From assembly GCA_910578455.1 (NCBI GenBank), contig CAJTQA010000016.1, positions 1-60,478 on the forward strand: a stretch of DNA of 60,478 nucleotides, written 5' to 3'. The notes below the pieces were generated by a model. That model had not been told where the DNA came from and searched no databases. It saw nothing but the letters and a program-made list of their open reading frames with translations. The stretch's first letter is position 1. Each line of letters begins with the position of its first letter. Source of the stretch: an uncultured Dorea sp. Lineage in GTDB: Bacteria > Bacillota > Clostridia > Lachnospirales > Lachnospiraceae. This document shows positions 43,056 to 52,453 of this stretch, piece by piece. The position numbers and the translations under genes are program-made.

Positions 43056-44186
43056 TTAATAATTCCCAAGAATCCTCAGATTCCTGCTCTCTTCCCTCAG
43101 CCCCCGGATCGCGTTTTTCACCGCCGGTTCCGCGAGGTTCCCCTCGAAGTCTATGAAAAACCGGTACTCCCAGTTCCGCCCCTCCACGGGCCTTGACTCT
43201 ATCTTCGTCATGTTCAGGTCGTTGTAGATAAAGTGCGACAGCAGATGGTACAGGGAACCGCTCTCGTGGGGCACCTCAAAAGAAATGCTGATCTTGTCCG
43301 CATCCTTCGAAAAAACCTTCTGGTTCGTCACTACGATAAATCTTGTGCAGTTGCCGCTCACGTTGTTGATATCCTCCGCAAGAATCTCAAGCCCGTAAAC
43401 TTCTGCCGCGTAGGAGCTGCATACCGCCGCCTGCTTTTTATCCCTGTCCTCCAAGACCTTCCTTGCCGCCACTGCCGTATTGGCAACGCTTATCTGCTGC
43501 CAGTCCGGATATTCGTCCAGAAACCTTGTGGTCTGCATCAGCGCCTCCGCTTTCGAGTACACCCTCTCGATGTCCGAGAGCTTTGTGCCCGGAAGGCCCG
43601 ACAGTGTGTGGGTTACCGGAAGGAGCGTCTCCCCCACGATATAGTTTTCAAATTCAACTAGCAGGTCATAGACCTCATTCACCGCGCCCGCAGTGGAATT
43701 CTCTATCGGCAGCACAGCATAATCCGCCGCGCCCTCCTCGATAGCCTCCATGGCATCCCGGAATGTCCGCACATGAAAGCTGTTGCACCCGTCTCCAAAA
43801 TAGCTGTGCATGGCAGCCTGGCTGTAAGCTCCCTCCGTGCCCTGGAACACGACCCTTACATTCTCCCTGTCAACAGCCTGAATCTCAATAAATGGCAGCC
43901 GCCCCAGCGCCCCAGCCTCCACAAGTTTCCGGTACTGCAGTTTCCTGCTCATGGACATCAGCTGCTGGTAGAGCTCCTGTATGCCCTTTTTATTGAACTC
44001 CGTAGATACCTTTGACGCAACGTCCGCAAGCTTATTTGTCTCCCTCTGCCGGTCAAATACCTTCCGCCCGCTTCCTACCTTGTACTCTCCTACTTCCTCG
44101 CAAATCCCCATTCGTTTCTCATAAAGCCTCACAATCTCCCCGTCAACTTCATCAAGCTGCACCCTCAGCTCTTCCAATGTAGCCAT
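43056..44186 (-). CDS. pheA: Chorismate mutase-prephenate dehydratase (P-protein)
   Basis: 376 residues from ATG 44186, after GGAGAGG; the open frame extends 109 codons further upstream without a ribosome site. Chorismate mutase lies at about 1-90 (LRVQLDEVDGEIVRLYEKRM). Prephenate dehydratase lies at about 105-290 (GTEGAYSQAAMHSYFG, LPIENSTAGAVNEVYDLL, NCTRFIVVTN). A C-terminal ACT domain (KIESRPVEGRNWEYRFFIDF) gives Phe feedback control. It turns chorismate into phenylpyruvate. Confidence 0.95.
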   Translation of the reverse strand: MATLEELRVQLDEVDGEIVRLYEKRMGICEEVGEYKVGSGRKVFDRQRETNKLADVASKVSTEFNKKGIQELYQQLMSMSRKLQYRKLVEAGALGRLPFIEIQAVDRENVRVVFQGTEGAYSQAAMHSYFGDGCNSFHVRTFRDAMEAIEEGAADYAVLPIENSTAGAVNEVYDLLVEFENYIVGETLLPVTHTLSGLPGTKLSDIERVYSKAEALMQTTRFLDEYPDWQQISVANTAVAARKVLEDRDKKQAAVCSSYAAEVYGLEILAEDINNVSGNCTRFIVVTNQKVFSKDADKISISFEVPHESGSLYHLLSHFIYNDLNMTKIESRPVEGRNWEYRFFIDFEGNLAEPAVKNAIRGLREESRNLRILGNY

Positions 44187-44322
44187 CTTTGCATCCTCTC
44201 CGTTCTTTCGTGTAATTCCTTCTCCTATAATTGCCTCAGCGGTATTATAATATATTTTCCACATAAAATCCACCTTACTTTGACATACTACCCAAAAGAC
44301 TTTCAACGAGGAGATTCGCTCT

Positions 44323-44718
44323 ATGCACACAAAATTAGGAACAAACTTTCTCACATGCGGCACTACCGGCTGGTGCATGGAGATCATCTTCACCAGCCTC
44401 CGCTGCATCTCGGATAAAAACCGCAAGCTCATCGGCAACACCTCTATCTGGATGTTTCCCATATACGGGATGGCAAGTTTCCTGAAACCGGTATGCAGCC
44501 ATATGAAGGACAAAAGCCTCCTGAAAAGAGGCAGCGTCTACACACTGTGCATCTTTACCGGGGAGTACCTAACGGGGTCATTCCTGAAACGTTTTGAAGC
44601 CTGCCCATGGGATTACAGCCACTGCCCCCTCAACATCAAAGGGCTTATCCGGCTGGACTACGCCCCTCTCTGGTTCGGAGCGGGATTATTATTTGAAAAA
44701 ATCCTCTGCAGACATTGA
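44323..44718 (+). CDS. CmpB-like (DUF1113) membrane protein
   Basis: 131 residues with about four hydrophobic helices and the family pattern GTTGWCMEIIFTSL, NTSIWMFPIYGMASFL and LTGSFLKRFEACPWDYSHCP. It is annotated in databases as a putative ABC transporter permease, but no ATPase is nearby and the function is unknown. GAGGAG precedes the ATG. It runs into the pyrB leader 74 nt later. Confidence 0.8.
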   Translation: MHTKLGTNFLTCGTTGWCMEIIFTSLRCISDKNRKLIGNTSIWMFPIYGMASFLKPVCSHMKDKSLLKRGSVYTLCIFTGEYLTGSFLKRFEACPWDYSHCPLNIKGLIRLDYAPLWFGAGLLFEKILCRH

Positions 44719-44792
44719 AAACCTCCTGTATTTATTATATGATGTATGAGGAATTTGAAAATAAAACAACCTATGAAGTTCAGGAGGTATTT

Positions 44793-45710
44793 ATGAGACA
44801 TTTAATGAGTCCTATGGACTTTTCCGTGGAAGAACTGGAAAAACTTATGGATCTTGCCGGAGACATTGAGAAAAACCCTGAAAAATACGCCCATGCATGC
44901 GCCGGGAAAAAGCTGGCGACCCTCTTTTACGAGCCCAGCACAAGGACAAGGCTGAGCCACGAGGCCGCCATGTTGAATTTAGGCGGAAGCATCATGGGCT
45001 TTTCTTCTGCCGACTCCAGCTCCGCGTCAAAAGGGGAGAGCGTGTCCGACACCATCCGCACCATTTCCTGCTATGCAGACATCTGCGCCATGCGCCATCC
45101 GAAAGAAGGCGCTCCCATGGTTGCCTGCCGTCATTCTTCCATCCCGGTCATAAATGCAGGCGACGGAGGCCATCAGCACCCAACCCAGACACTGACCGAC
45201 CTTTTGACCATCCGTTCCCTTAAAGGGCATCTCGGCAACATGACCATCGGCCTTTGCGGGGATTTGAAATTCGGGCGCACCGTCCACTCCCTGATCCATG
45301 CGCTGGTAAGATATCCAGGCATCAGGTTCGTGATGATCTCCCCAGAAGAGCTGCGGCTCCCGGGCTATATCCGCTCAGATGTCCTGGACAAAAAGAATGT
45401 TCCCTACGAGGAAGTTGTCCGCCTTGAAGACGCGCTGCCAAACCTCGACCTTCTCTACATGACCCGCGTCCAGAAAGAGCGTTTCTTCAACGAGGAAGAC
45501 TATGTGCGAATGAAAGATTTCTATATCCTGGACGCAAAAAAGATGGAGCTTGCGCCCAAAGACATGTATGTGCTGCACCCCCTTCCCAGGGTAAACGAGA
45601 TTTCCGTAGATGTGGATTCTGACCCGAGGGCAGCCTATTTCCGGCAGATGCAGTACGGCGTGTACATCCGCATGGCGCTGATCCTCACGCTGCTGGAAAT
45701 CAATGTGTAA
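44793..45710 (+). CDS. pyrB: Aspartate carbamoyltransferase catalytic subunit
   Basis: 305 residues from ATG 44793, after AGGAGG. Carbamoyl-phosphate loop FYEPSTRTRLSHEAAM, 80s loop with SSASKGESVSDTIRT, and HPTQTLTDLLTI are present. First committed step of pyrimidine synthesis. A regulatory subunit gene follows, so this is the class B (PyrBI) enzyme. Confidence 0.97.
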   Translation: MRHLMSPMDFSVEELEKLMDLAGDIEKNPEKYAHACAGKKLATLFYEPSTRTRLSHEAAMLNLGGSIMGFSSADSSSASKGESVSDTIRTISCYADICAMRHPKEGAPMVACRHSSIPVINAGDGGHQHPTQTLTDLLTIRSLKGHLGNMTIGLCGDLKFGRTVHSLIHALVRYPGIRFVMISPEELRLPGYIRSDVLDKKNVPYEEVVRLEDALPNLDLLYMTRVQKERFFNEEDYVRMKDFYILDAKKMELAPKDMYVLHPLPRVNEISVDVDSDPRAAYFRQMQYGVYIRMALILTLLEINV

Positions 45711-45752
45711 ATGATACATGATAATTTGTTATTAAAACAGGAGGACTACATA

Positions 45753-46205
45753 ATGGTAAAGAACACTCTGAATGTAGGAAGCATCGAAGAAGGTTTCGTG
45801 TTGGACCATATACAGGCCGGACGCAGCATGGATATCTACAAATATCTCCATCTGGACAAGCTGGACTGCTGCGTCGCGATCATTAAAAACGCAAAAAGCA
45901 GCAAGATGGGCAAGAAAGATATCATGAAGATTGAATGTCCTATTGATTTCATGGACCTTGACGTGCTCGGTTTCATCGACCACAACATCACCATCAACAT
46001 TATAAAAGACGCAAAAATCGTAGACAAGAAATGTCTCCACCTGCCGGGCGAGATCACCAACGTCATCCGCTGCAAGAACCCAAGGTGCATCACTTCTATC
46101 GAGCAGGGCTTAGACCAGGTTTTCGTGCTGACAGACGAGGAAAAGCAAATCTACCGCTGCAAATACTGCGAAGAGAAATACGACGGACGGTTAGGACGCA
46201 AATAA
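45753..46205 (+). CDS. pyrI: Aspartate carbamoyltransferase regulatory subunit
   Basis: 150 residues from ATG 45753, after AGGAGG. An N-terminal nucleotide-binding domain (VGSIEEGFVLDHIQAGRSMD) is followed by a C-terminal zinc domain with four Cys (CKNPRCI and YRCKYCEEK). It gives CTP/ATP control to PyrB. It is 42 nt behind pyrB. Confidence 0.97.
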   Translation: MVKNTLNVGSIEEGFVLDHIQAGRSMDIYKYLHLDKLDCCVAIIKNAKSSKMGKKDIMKIECPIDFMDLDVLGFIDHNITINIIKDAKIVDKKCLHLPGEITNVIRCKNPRCITSIEQGLDQVFVLTDEEKQIYRCKYCEEKYDGRLGRK

Positions 46206-46218
46206 CCGAGTGAAACAT

Positions 46219-46252
46219 AAAAAAACTGCCTTTTTGCAAGGGCAGTTTTTTT
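46219..46252. terminator. Bidirectional terminator between pyrI and rnpB
   Basis: AAAAACTGCC and GGCAGTTTTT form a 10-bp stem with a T-run on both strands. It serves pyrBI on the plus strand and RNase P RNA on the minus strand. Confidence 0.88.
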
Positions 46253-46267
46253 ATTCCTCTGTTTTCA

Positions 46268-46618
46268 CGAGCAAAACGATAAGCCGGGTTATGTCGTTGG
46301 GTAATCATCTATCTAGACCTGCCGTCGCCGGCAGGTTCCAGCGGCCAACCTAAGACGTGACGGGCCGCCACATGGTCTTTTTCCGGCCTTGCTTCGGATG
46401 GGGTTTACATATGCCCCCGCTGTTACCAGCGGGGCGGTAGTCTCTTACACTGCCCTTCCACCCTTACTTTCAAAAAGAAAGCGGTACATTTCTGTTGCAC
46501 TATCCTTGGAGTCGCCTCCACCGGACGTTATCCGGCATCCTGCCCTGTGAAGCCCGGACTTTCCTCACCTGCTGCCTTTCGGCACATGCAGCTGCGATTA
46601 CCTGTCTTACTCGCAACT
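46268..46618 (-). ncRNA. rnpB: RNase P RNA (class A-like)
   Basis: On the minus strand the RNA starts GTTGCGAGTAAGACAGGTAA and carries the universal blocks GAGGAAAGTCCGGGCT (CR-I), GTAAGGGTGGAAGGGCAG, GTAAGAGACTACCGC, and near the 3' end AACCCGGCTTATCG. It is the catalytic RNA for tRNA 5' maturation. Ends are approximate within a few bases. Confidence 0.96.
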
Positions 46619-46623
46619 TTGGA

Positions 46624-46652
46624 ATTATACCACAAATCTGTTTATATGGCAA
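46624..46652 (-). promoter_or_regulatory. Promoter of rnpB
   Basis: TTGCCA (46647-46652), 17 nt, perfect TATAAT (46624-46629) on the minus strand, a few bases before the mature RNA. Confidence 0.8.
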
Positions 46653-46689
46653 ATCTGTTTTATAACTGTTTCTGCCTTGCGGACGGGTT

Positions 46690-47166
46690 TTACGGGCACA
46701 CGGCATCTTCTATCAGGCTGTTTCCGTCTGCCGCCGAAGTTGCAAGCTGGTCGCACCTTTCATTCTGGGGATGCCCGTCATGCCCTTTCACCCAGATGAA
46801 CTTTACCTGGTGCTTTTCCTTCGCCGCCAAAAGCCGTTTCCACAGATCCACGTTCTTAACCGGCTCGTTTTTCCCCCGTTTCCAGCCCTTTTTCAGCCAC
46901 CCGTCAATCCAGTGCTGGTTAAAGGCATCCACCACATATTTGGAATCCGAGTACACATCCGCCTCGCATGGCCTGTTAAGAGCCTCAAGTCCGGCGATCA
47001 CCGCCATCAGCTCCATCCTGTTATTCGTCGTTTTCTTATATCCCTGAGACAGTTCCTTCGTGTGCAGCTCACCCTTACTGTCCACATACTCCAATACCGT
47101 TCCGTATCCGCCCGGCCCGTCCGGGTTCCCGCGGGCAGCTCCGTCTGTATAAATGCTTACTTTCAT
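46690..47166 (-). CDS. rnhA: Ribonuclease HI
   Basis: 158 residues. The four acidic catalytic positions are seen in IYTDGAARGNPDGPGGYG, NNRMELMAVIAGL, VYSDSKYVVDAF and QNERCDQLAT. It removes RNA from RNA-DNA hybrids. Its ATG overlaps the stop of the upstream MBL gene by 4 nt. Confidence 0.96.
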   Translation of the reverse strand: MKVSIYTDGAARGNPDGPGGYGTVLEYVDSKGELHTKELSQGYKKTTNNRMELMAVIAGLEALNRPCEADVYSDSKYVVDAFNQHWIDGWLKKGWKRGKNEPVKNVDLWKRLLAAKEKHQVKFIWVKGHDGHPQNERCDQLATSAADGNSLIEDAVCP

Positions 47167-47882
47167 AGCTCCTCCTCTGCTTTCCTTCCGTCTCCTCTTC
47201 CCGGCAGCTCAAACTTCTGCTGCCTTTTCTCAATCTTCACTATCTTATCCCGGTATCCTGCCGACATCTCGTCCTCCAAAAACTTCCGGATAGTCTTATA
47301 GCTGCCCCATAGATGCATGGGGAATAGATGCCTTGTGTCCGTATGTTTCATAAAATAGTCCAATCCCCATCCATACGCCTCCCCTAGCCTCGGATCCAGG
47401 GGAACGAACGCCAGGTCGATCCGCTCTCCCTCTATCTGCCCAATCTCCCTCTGGTAATTGACGCGCATATTCTCATTGTAGGCCGGGCTTTCTTCCTCCC
47501 AGTGCCACCAGTTAAGATCCCCCGCATGATAGATTGAAACGCCCTTAAGACGCACAAAGAACGCTACGCCTACATCCGTAGAGCGCAGCGTCTTTATCTT
47601 AAGTTCGTCAACCTGTATCTCTTCCCCGCCCCGCACTTTATGCACGGTTCCTTCAAAGCCTTTTGCACGGATGTCCTTTGAAAGAATATACGTCGCATCG
47701 TATTCTTTGGACCATTCAAAAATCTCACGCTGAAAATGGTCTTTATGAAAATGGCTGGAAAACACGTAAAGTTTTTTCCCCGCGGCAGTTTCCGGCAGCC
47801 TTCCTTTATAGTAGTCAAACACAAGCACGGCATCCTCAAGCTCCACCGCAAACCCGCTGTGATACAAACAAGTGACCGTCAT
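47163..47882 (-). CDS. MBL-fold metallo-hydrolase
   Basis: 239 residues. The metal motif HxHxDH is present in SSHFHKDHFQ, with later ligands in SIYHAGDLNWWHWEE and LFPMHLWGSY. The protein resembles UlaG-like MBL hydrolases. Substrate unknown. It sits between the MogA/MoaB gene (2 nt) and rnhA (4-nt overlap) in one transcript. Confidence 0.88.
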   Translation of the reverse strand: MTVTCLYHSGFAVELEDAVLVFDYYKGRLPETAAGKKLYVFSSHFHKDHFQREIFEWSKEYDATYILSKDIRAKGFEGTVHKVRGGEEIQVDELKIKTLRSTDVGVAFFVRLKGVSIYHAGDLNWWHWEEESPAYNENMRVNYQREIGQIEGERIDLAFVPLDPRLGEAYGWGLDYFMKHTDTRHLFPMHLWGSYKTIRKFLEDEMSAGYRDKIVKIEKRQQKFELPGRGDGRKAEEEL

Positions 47883-47884
47883 CC

Positions 47885-48355
47885 TTACTTTTCTCCTTTA
47901 ATCACTTCCACCGCATGGGAAATCTCCGGAAGAAGATACTCCAGCGCGGCTTTTACCGCCCCTTCCTTGCCCGGAAGGTTCACAATCAGCACGTCTCCCC
48001 TGATTCCCGCCGCACAGCGGTTCAGCATGGAACGTTTTGTCAAAGACATCATGTAAGCCCGCATGGCCTCCGGAATCCCCAGAACCGGACGGTCCACAAC
48101 ATCCATCGTGGCCTCCGGCGTACAGTCCTCCGGCGCGCACCCCGCTCCCCCGGTAGTAAGGATCAGGTCCGCAAGTTTCCCGTCTGCAATCCTCTGCATG
48201 ATTGTGGACAGCACCTTTATATCATTCGGAACCGCCTTCATAAATACAATCTGGTCTCCGTTCTTTTCCGCGATCTTCTTGATCGCCTGACCGCCTTTAT
48301 CCTCTTCCTGCTCCCTGTATATCGCTGTACTCGCTGTCAATATCGCTACCCTCAT
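47885..48355 (-). CDS. MogA/MoaB family molybdenum cofactor protein
   Basis: 156 residues from ATG 48355, after GGGAGG. The MoCF-binding fold has LILTTGGAGCAPEDCTPEAT and NLPGKEGAVKAALEYLLPEI. Most members read TTGGTG at the first motif; here it is TTGGAG. They adenylylate molybdopterin. No other Mo-cofactor gene lies in the window. Confidence 0.88.
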   Translation of the reverse strand: MRVAILTASTAIYREQEEDKGGQAIKKIAEKNGDQIVFMKAVPNDIKVLSTIMQRIADGKLADLILTTGGAGCAPEDCTPEATMDVVDRPVLGIPEAMRAYMMSLTKRSMLNRCAAGIRGDVLIVNLPGKEGAVKAALEYLLPEISHAVEVIKGEK

Positions 48356-48445
48356 AACGTACCTCCCTCTCAACTTCATTTGTGGCTTTACATAAGATAA
48401 TACATCTTTTGCACAGATAATGCAACGAAAGCAGCAAGATATCTT

Positions 48446-50407
48446 TTATTTTTTCTTAAGCCTTAGCACAATGTAGACCGGAAGGGAATTTAAGTTAGAC
48501 GTCCGGAACATATGCGTAAAATACCCGCTCTCCGGCTTTCCGTCAGAGGTGGCGTTCCGCCCGCCGTCATACCACGTAGGCACTCCCTTGCTGTCAAGCC
48601 CGGCAAAAACATTGGTATGCCCTTTGTAAAGGCAGATGTCTCCCGGCTGAAGGCCCGCTTTTACCGCTTTTACGCCTCCTAGCTTTATGATGTCGTAATT
48701 CTTTTCAACCATGGCTTTCGTCCTGGCTTTAAGCGACGAACTGCCCTGATAGACGAGCTGCCCTTTTCCGTTGCCGTAAAATGCCATGCCCGGTTCGAGC
48801 GTTCCGAAATCCTGCATGCATAAATTAACAAAGTTCGCACAGCTAGTCTGCCTCGGGTTATGATCCCTGGCCTCCGCCAGGCTCTTCTTCATGCCCGGCC
48901 CGCTGTAGTAAATCCAGTTTCCGTCTGTCATAATAATATTCGCAATCTTTTTGCAGGAATTTAAGAATCCGTTGGTGTCTCCCTTTGCAAATGTCTTTGT
49001 CTGCACGGAGACCGTCACGGTTTTCTTCTTGCTGCCCGATTTCACCGTAATCTTTGCCGTGCCCTTTTTCTTTGCGGTGATAACCCCTTTGCTGGACACG
49101 GCCGCAACTTTCTTATTCGAGGAAGAAAACTTCATCTTCTGCTGGGTCGTAAGCGGCGCCATCGAAGTTTTAAGGGTATATTTACCGCCCTTAAGCAGCG
49201 TAAGCTTGCTGGTATTGACCGAAACCTTCGTGGTCTTTACCGTACCTTTTTGTACTTTTACTTTTGCGGTCGCTTTCTTCCCGCTTTTCAGCGTAACTGT
49301 AAGTTTTGCAGTTCCGCTCTTATTCTTAGCCTTTATCTTGCCTTTCTTATCCACCGTAAAGATCTTTTTGTTGCTGCTCTTGTAGGATTTGACCGAATCT
49401 CCTTTCGCCAGCCCGCTGACCTTGAATTTGGTGGTGGACTGCTTTCTCTTAAGCCTGACCGTAGTCATATTAAGCTTTGCCGTAGCTTTCAGTTTGGAGA
49501 TTGCCGCCGTCTCCGTCTTCTTGCAGACAGAGCAGGTGCGTTTCTTAGACCCCGCCTTAAATACCGTAGCCGCCGCAGCCGTACTCCAAGAGCCCCACTT
49601 GTGAGACTTTTCAATAATCTCATAAGGCACTGCCATCTCACCTGTATATTTTCCGGAACCGCTTGCAGCACAGACTTTAAGCTCATACGTTCCCGGCAGC
49701 TTGCAGGCGGACGGATATTTTACCGTATAATCCGTATTTGCCGCTAATTTTATCTCTTTTTTAAAAAAGAGCGTTTTCTTATCCTTGTCCACTGTCCTGT
49801 AGACCTGATTCTTTGTCGCCGGGTCTGCCTCCAGCTTTTCCGCTTCTTCCTCCGTTATCTCCTTCAAAGAATATACTCCCTCTATCTCCGGCTTTATATT
49901 GCTGCCGCTGTAATAAAATCTTCCGTCATAAGGGTCTTCGCTAATCTTGCTGCTGATCTTCTTAAACTCAGCCAGGAAAGCGTATTCATCCGCAAAGGAT
50001 TTCACGTCCTGGACAGAGACAGACGCAGACGCCGGCAGATTATCCATGCCGGACCCCGCATCCTCGCCGGAAACCTCCTCTGTACCGCCATCGTCTGCTG
50101 TAGTTTTTAATTTCTCTCCGCCTTCTGCGCTGTCTTTATTTGAGGCATCACTGCCCTCGGCCTTTTCACCTTCCCCATTCCCGGCAGCGTCGTTTCCATC
50201 ACTGCCGACCGTTCCGCCGGATTCCTCATCTGCAGGCTCCTGCCCGCCGTCCGGGAATCCCCCGTCCGTCTGTGATTCTTCCGTCTGCACGTCCTGCACG
50301 TCGCCTGCCTGTACCTCCGCCGGATTCATATAAGCCAGGCATTCCGCAAACAGGCATGCGCTGATAATAACTGCTGTCGTCCTGCCGGCAAATCTTCTCT
50401 TTTTCAT
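48446..50407 (-). CDS. Secreted Ig-like repeat protein with C-terminal NlpC/CHAP-like peptidase
   Basis: 653 residues. A signal peptide (residues 1-35, TTAVIISACLFAECLAYMNP then VQAGD) is followed by an acidic Asp/Glu/Gly linker of about 100 residues. BIG_2-like Ig repeats follow, rich in Lys (KKGTAKITVKSGSKKKTVTV). The C-terminal part of about 170 residues has a likely catalytic Cys in RQTSCANFVNLCMQDFG and His in GDICLYKGHTNVFAGLDSKG, the layout of NlpC/P60 or CHAP cell-wall peptidases. It probably acts on peptidoglycan outside the membrane. No sortase or SLH anchor is seen; the Lys-rich repeats may bind the wall by charge. Confidence 0.85.
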   Translation of the reverse strand: MKKRRFAGRTTAVIISACLFAECLAYMNPAEVQAGDVQDVQTEESQTDGGFPDGGQEPADEESGGTVGSDGNDAAGNGEGEKAEGSDASNKDSAEGGEKLKTTADDGGTEEVSGEDAGSGMDNLPASASVSVQDVKSFADEYAFLAEFKKISSKISEDPYDGRFYYSGSNIKPEIEGVYSLKEITEEEAEKLEADPATKNQVYRTVDKDKKTLFFKKEIKLAANTDYTVKYPSACKLPGTYELKVCAASGSGKYTGEMAVPYEIIEKSHKWGSWSTAAAATVFKAGSKKRTCSVCKKTETAAISKLKATAKLNMTTVRLKRKQSTTKFKVSGLAKGDSVKSYKSSNKKIFTVDKKGKIKAKNKSGTAKLTVTLKSGKKATAKVKVQKGTVKTTKVSVNTSKLTLLKGGKYTLKTSMAPLTTQQKMKFSSSNKKVAAVSSKGVITAKKKGTAKITVKSGSKKKTVTVSVQTKTFAKGDTNGFLNSCKKIANIIMTDGNWIYYSGPGMKKSLAEARDHNPRQTSCANFVNLCMQDFGTLEPGMAFYGNGKGQLVYQGSSSLKARTKAMVEKNYDIIKLGGVKAVKAGLQPGDICLYKGHTNVFAGLDSKGVPTWYDGGRNATSDGKPESGYFTHMFRTSNLNSLPVYIVLRLKKK

Positions 50408-50536
50408 ACTTCCACCTCTTAATCATTTGTTAGTTACTATTATACCATTTTACATTAAATTAACATTAAATTCCATACCCGGCAGCCCTTGCCAGAGATA
50501 TTCACCCAAAAGGGACGTAATCTATATCTATTTACA

Positions 50537-50565
50537 TTGACAATTTTCGCATTATACGATATAGT
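50537..50565 (+). promoter_or_regulatory. Promoter of degV
   Basis: Perfect TTGACA (50537-50542), 17 nt, TATAGT (50560-50565), about 62 nt before the start codon. Confidence 0.75.
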
Positions 50566-50627
50566 TTTTACTACAAAAAATCTGAAAATGCCTGGGGAGA
50601 TACGAAAACAGAAAGGAGCTATTACAT

Positions 50628-51482
50628 ATGGCAATTAGAATCATCACAGATTCCGCCGCGGATTATTCCGCGCAGGAGATTGAAAAACGGCAGATTGCCT
50701 GTATTCCCATGACCGTAACATTCGGAGATACAGAATATCTGGACGGCAGAGATATCACGAAAGAACAGTTTTTTGAACTGCTGACAAACGGTTCGGACTT
50801 CCCCCGCACCTCCCAGCCTTCCCCGGCAAGCTTCCTGGAATATTTTGAGGCGGCAAAGGAGGCAGGCGATACCGTAATCGCCGTCCTCGTTTCCAGCGCC
50901 CTCAGCGGCACTTTCCAGAATGCCGTGCTGGCAAAAAGCATGGCTGAATATGAAGACATCTTCATTATCGACAGCAAGATTGCCACTCTTGGCATGAGAA
51001 TCCTTGTGGACCGGGCAGTAAGGATGCGCGACAGGGGCTGCTCCCCGCAGGAGATCGTCACGGAGGTAGAACACCTGAAACCAAGGCTCCGTCTCTTTGC
51101 AGGGCTTGACACACTGGAATACCTGGCAAAAGGCGGAAGGCTTTCAAAAACTGCCGCCACACTCGGCAACCTGGCAAATCTAAAGCCGATCATAACCTTT
51201 ACCCAAGAAGGAAATGTGACTCTCTGCGGCAAACAGATGGGAATCCGCCATGCCTGCAAGCAGACGGCAAAGCTGGTTATGGAAAATGAGCCGGACATGA
51301 ATGAGCCTATATACCTCCTCTACTCCCATGAGCAGAAAAACTGCGCCGCATTCCACCACGCGCTGCAAAAGAACGGCCTGAAAATCGACACGCCAAAAGT
51401 ACGCGGAATCGGGCCGATCATTGGAACGCATATCGGAACCAACGCCTTTGGAATCGTCTACGTTGCTAAAGAAACAGATTAA
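50628..51482 (+). CDS. DegV family fatty-acid-binding protein
   Basis: 284 residues. Family motifs: RIITDSAADYSAQEIEKR, RTSQPSPASFLEYF, VLVSSALSGTFQNA, and a C-terminal GIGPIIGTHIGTNAFGIVYV. DegV proteins bind a fatty acid between two domains; in many Firmicutes FakB-type members present it to the FakA kinase. FakA is not seen here. AAAGGAG precedes the ATG. Single-gene unit. Confidence 0.93.
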   Translation: MAIRIITDSAADYSAQEIEKRQIACIPMTVTFGDTEYLDGRDITKEQFFELLTNGSDFPRTSQPSPASFLEYFEAAKEAGDTVIAVLVSSALSGTFQNAVLAKSMAEYEDIFIIDSKIATLGMRILVDRAVRMRDRGCSPQEIVTEVEHLKPRLRLFAGLDTLEYLAKGGRLSKTAATLGNLANLKPIITFTQEGNVTLCGKQMGIRHACKQTAKLVMENEPDMNEPIYLLYSHEQKNCAAFHHALQKNGLKIDTPKVRGIGPIIGTHIGTNAFGIVYVAKETD

Positions 51483-51500
51483 TACCTGGTTATTACGCAT

Positions 51501-51534
51501 AAATCCCCGGAATGCAAAAAACATCCGGGGATTT
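51501..51534. terminator. Bidirectional terminator between degV and the SDR gene
   Basis: AAATCCCCGGA and TCCGGGGATTT form an 11-bp stem around TGCAAAAAACA, followed by T-rich sequence on both strands. Confidence 0.8.
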
Positions 51535-51564
51535 CTCTGTCTTTCCGTCTCTTGTTTTTATCCG

Positions 51565-52308
51565 TTATGTCCTCATAGCGCCGTCTACAGAAAGGATTTC
51601 TCCCGTCACGTAACTTGCCATATCGCTGGCGAGGAACAAGAATGCATTGGCAATGTCCTCCGGCTCTCCCACTCTCCGAAGAGGGATGGCGTTAATCAGC
51701 GGCTGAATCATCTTCTCAGGAAGCGCCGCCACCATGTCCGTCTTCGTGATGCCCGGCGCCACTGCGTTTACACGGATTCCGCTCGGCCCAAGCTCCCTTG
51801 CCAGAGACCATGTAAGACCGTTTACCGCAGACTTGCTTGTCGGATATGCCACTCCGCTTGGCTGCCCGCAGATGCTTACCATGGAACTCGTATTAAGGAT
51901 GCAGCCGCCTCCCTGTTCTTTCATGATTTTCACAACAGGCATAACCGAATTCATAATGGCATTGACATTCAGCTGCATGATATTTGAGAAATGCTCTGAC
52001 GTATACTCATCAACCGGCTTACTGTCTGAAACTCCCGCGTTGTTCACGAGAATGTCAATCCGCCCGTACTTTTCTTTCACTTTCGCAACGGCCTCTTCCA
52101 CAGAGCCTGCATCTTTAAGGTTCGGATAATCCCCGCTTACTTCCCATTCAGCATTCTCTTCTTTCAGAGACGCAAGCGCCTTTTCTACCGTCTCCGCCCT
52201 GGAGCCGAACAGAACCACCTTCGCTCCGTTCTCCAGATATTTTTTAACAATGGAATAGCCGATTCCTCTTGTTCCGCCAGTCACGACGGCAATTTTTCCC
52301 TTTAACAT
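51565..52308 (-). CDS. Short-chain dehydrogenase/reductase (FabG-like)
   Basis: 247 residues from ATG 52308, after AAGGAGG. Classical SDR motifs: VVTGGTRGIGYSI (cofactor), DILVNNAGVS, the catalytic Ser in ILNTSSMVSI and Tyr-Lys in VAYPTSKSAVNGL, and a C-terminal GEILSVDGAMRT. Substrate cannot be read from the sequence: FabG-type acyl reductases, sugar dehydrogenases and bile-acid hydroxysteroid dehydrogenases of gut Clostridia all fit this size. It is a single gene, not in a fatty-acid cluster. Confidence 0.88.
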   Translation of the reverse strand: MLKGKIAVVTGGTRGIGYSIVKKYLENGAKVVLFGSRAETVEKALASLKEENAEWEVSGDYPNLKDAGSVEEAVAKVKEKYGRIDILVNNAGVSDSKPVDEYTSEHFSNIMQLNVNAIMNSVMPVVKIMKEQGGGCILNTSSMVSICGQPSGVAYPTSKSAVNGLTWSLARELGPSGIRVNAVAPGITKTDMVAALPEKMIQPLINAIPLRRVGEPEDIANAFLFLASDMASYVTGEILSVDGAMRT

Positions 52309-52453
52309 CCTGTAACCTCCTTCTAAGCGATGTCTAATACTGGCTTTTAAGGCCGCAGCCTGGAAAGCCATTCATGCTTAATATGAAATTATAGCAGAAT
52401 ATTATGGAATTGTACATAATTTTGTTGATAATTTTATATATTTTAATTAATTA

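Noticed and set aside
44187..44513. 109-residue N-terminal extension of PheA
   Set aside because: It is antisense to the CmpB-like gene, has no ribosome site, and the chorismate mutase domain begins at ATG 44186.
51565..52308. Assignment of the SDR as a bile-acid hydroxysteroid dehydrogenase
   Set aside because: The protein fits the general SDR pattern of gut Clostridia, but no substrate-specific residues can be read from the sequence and there is no bai-type neighbour.
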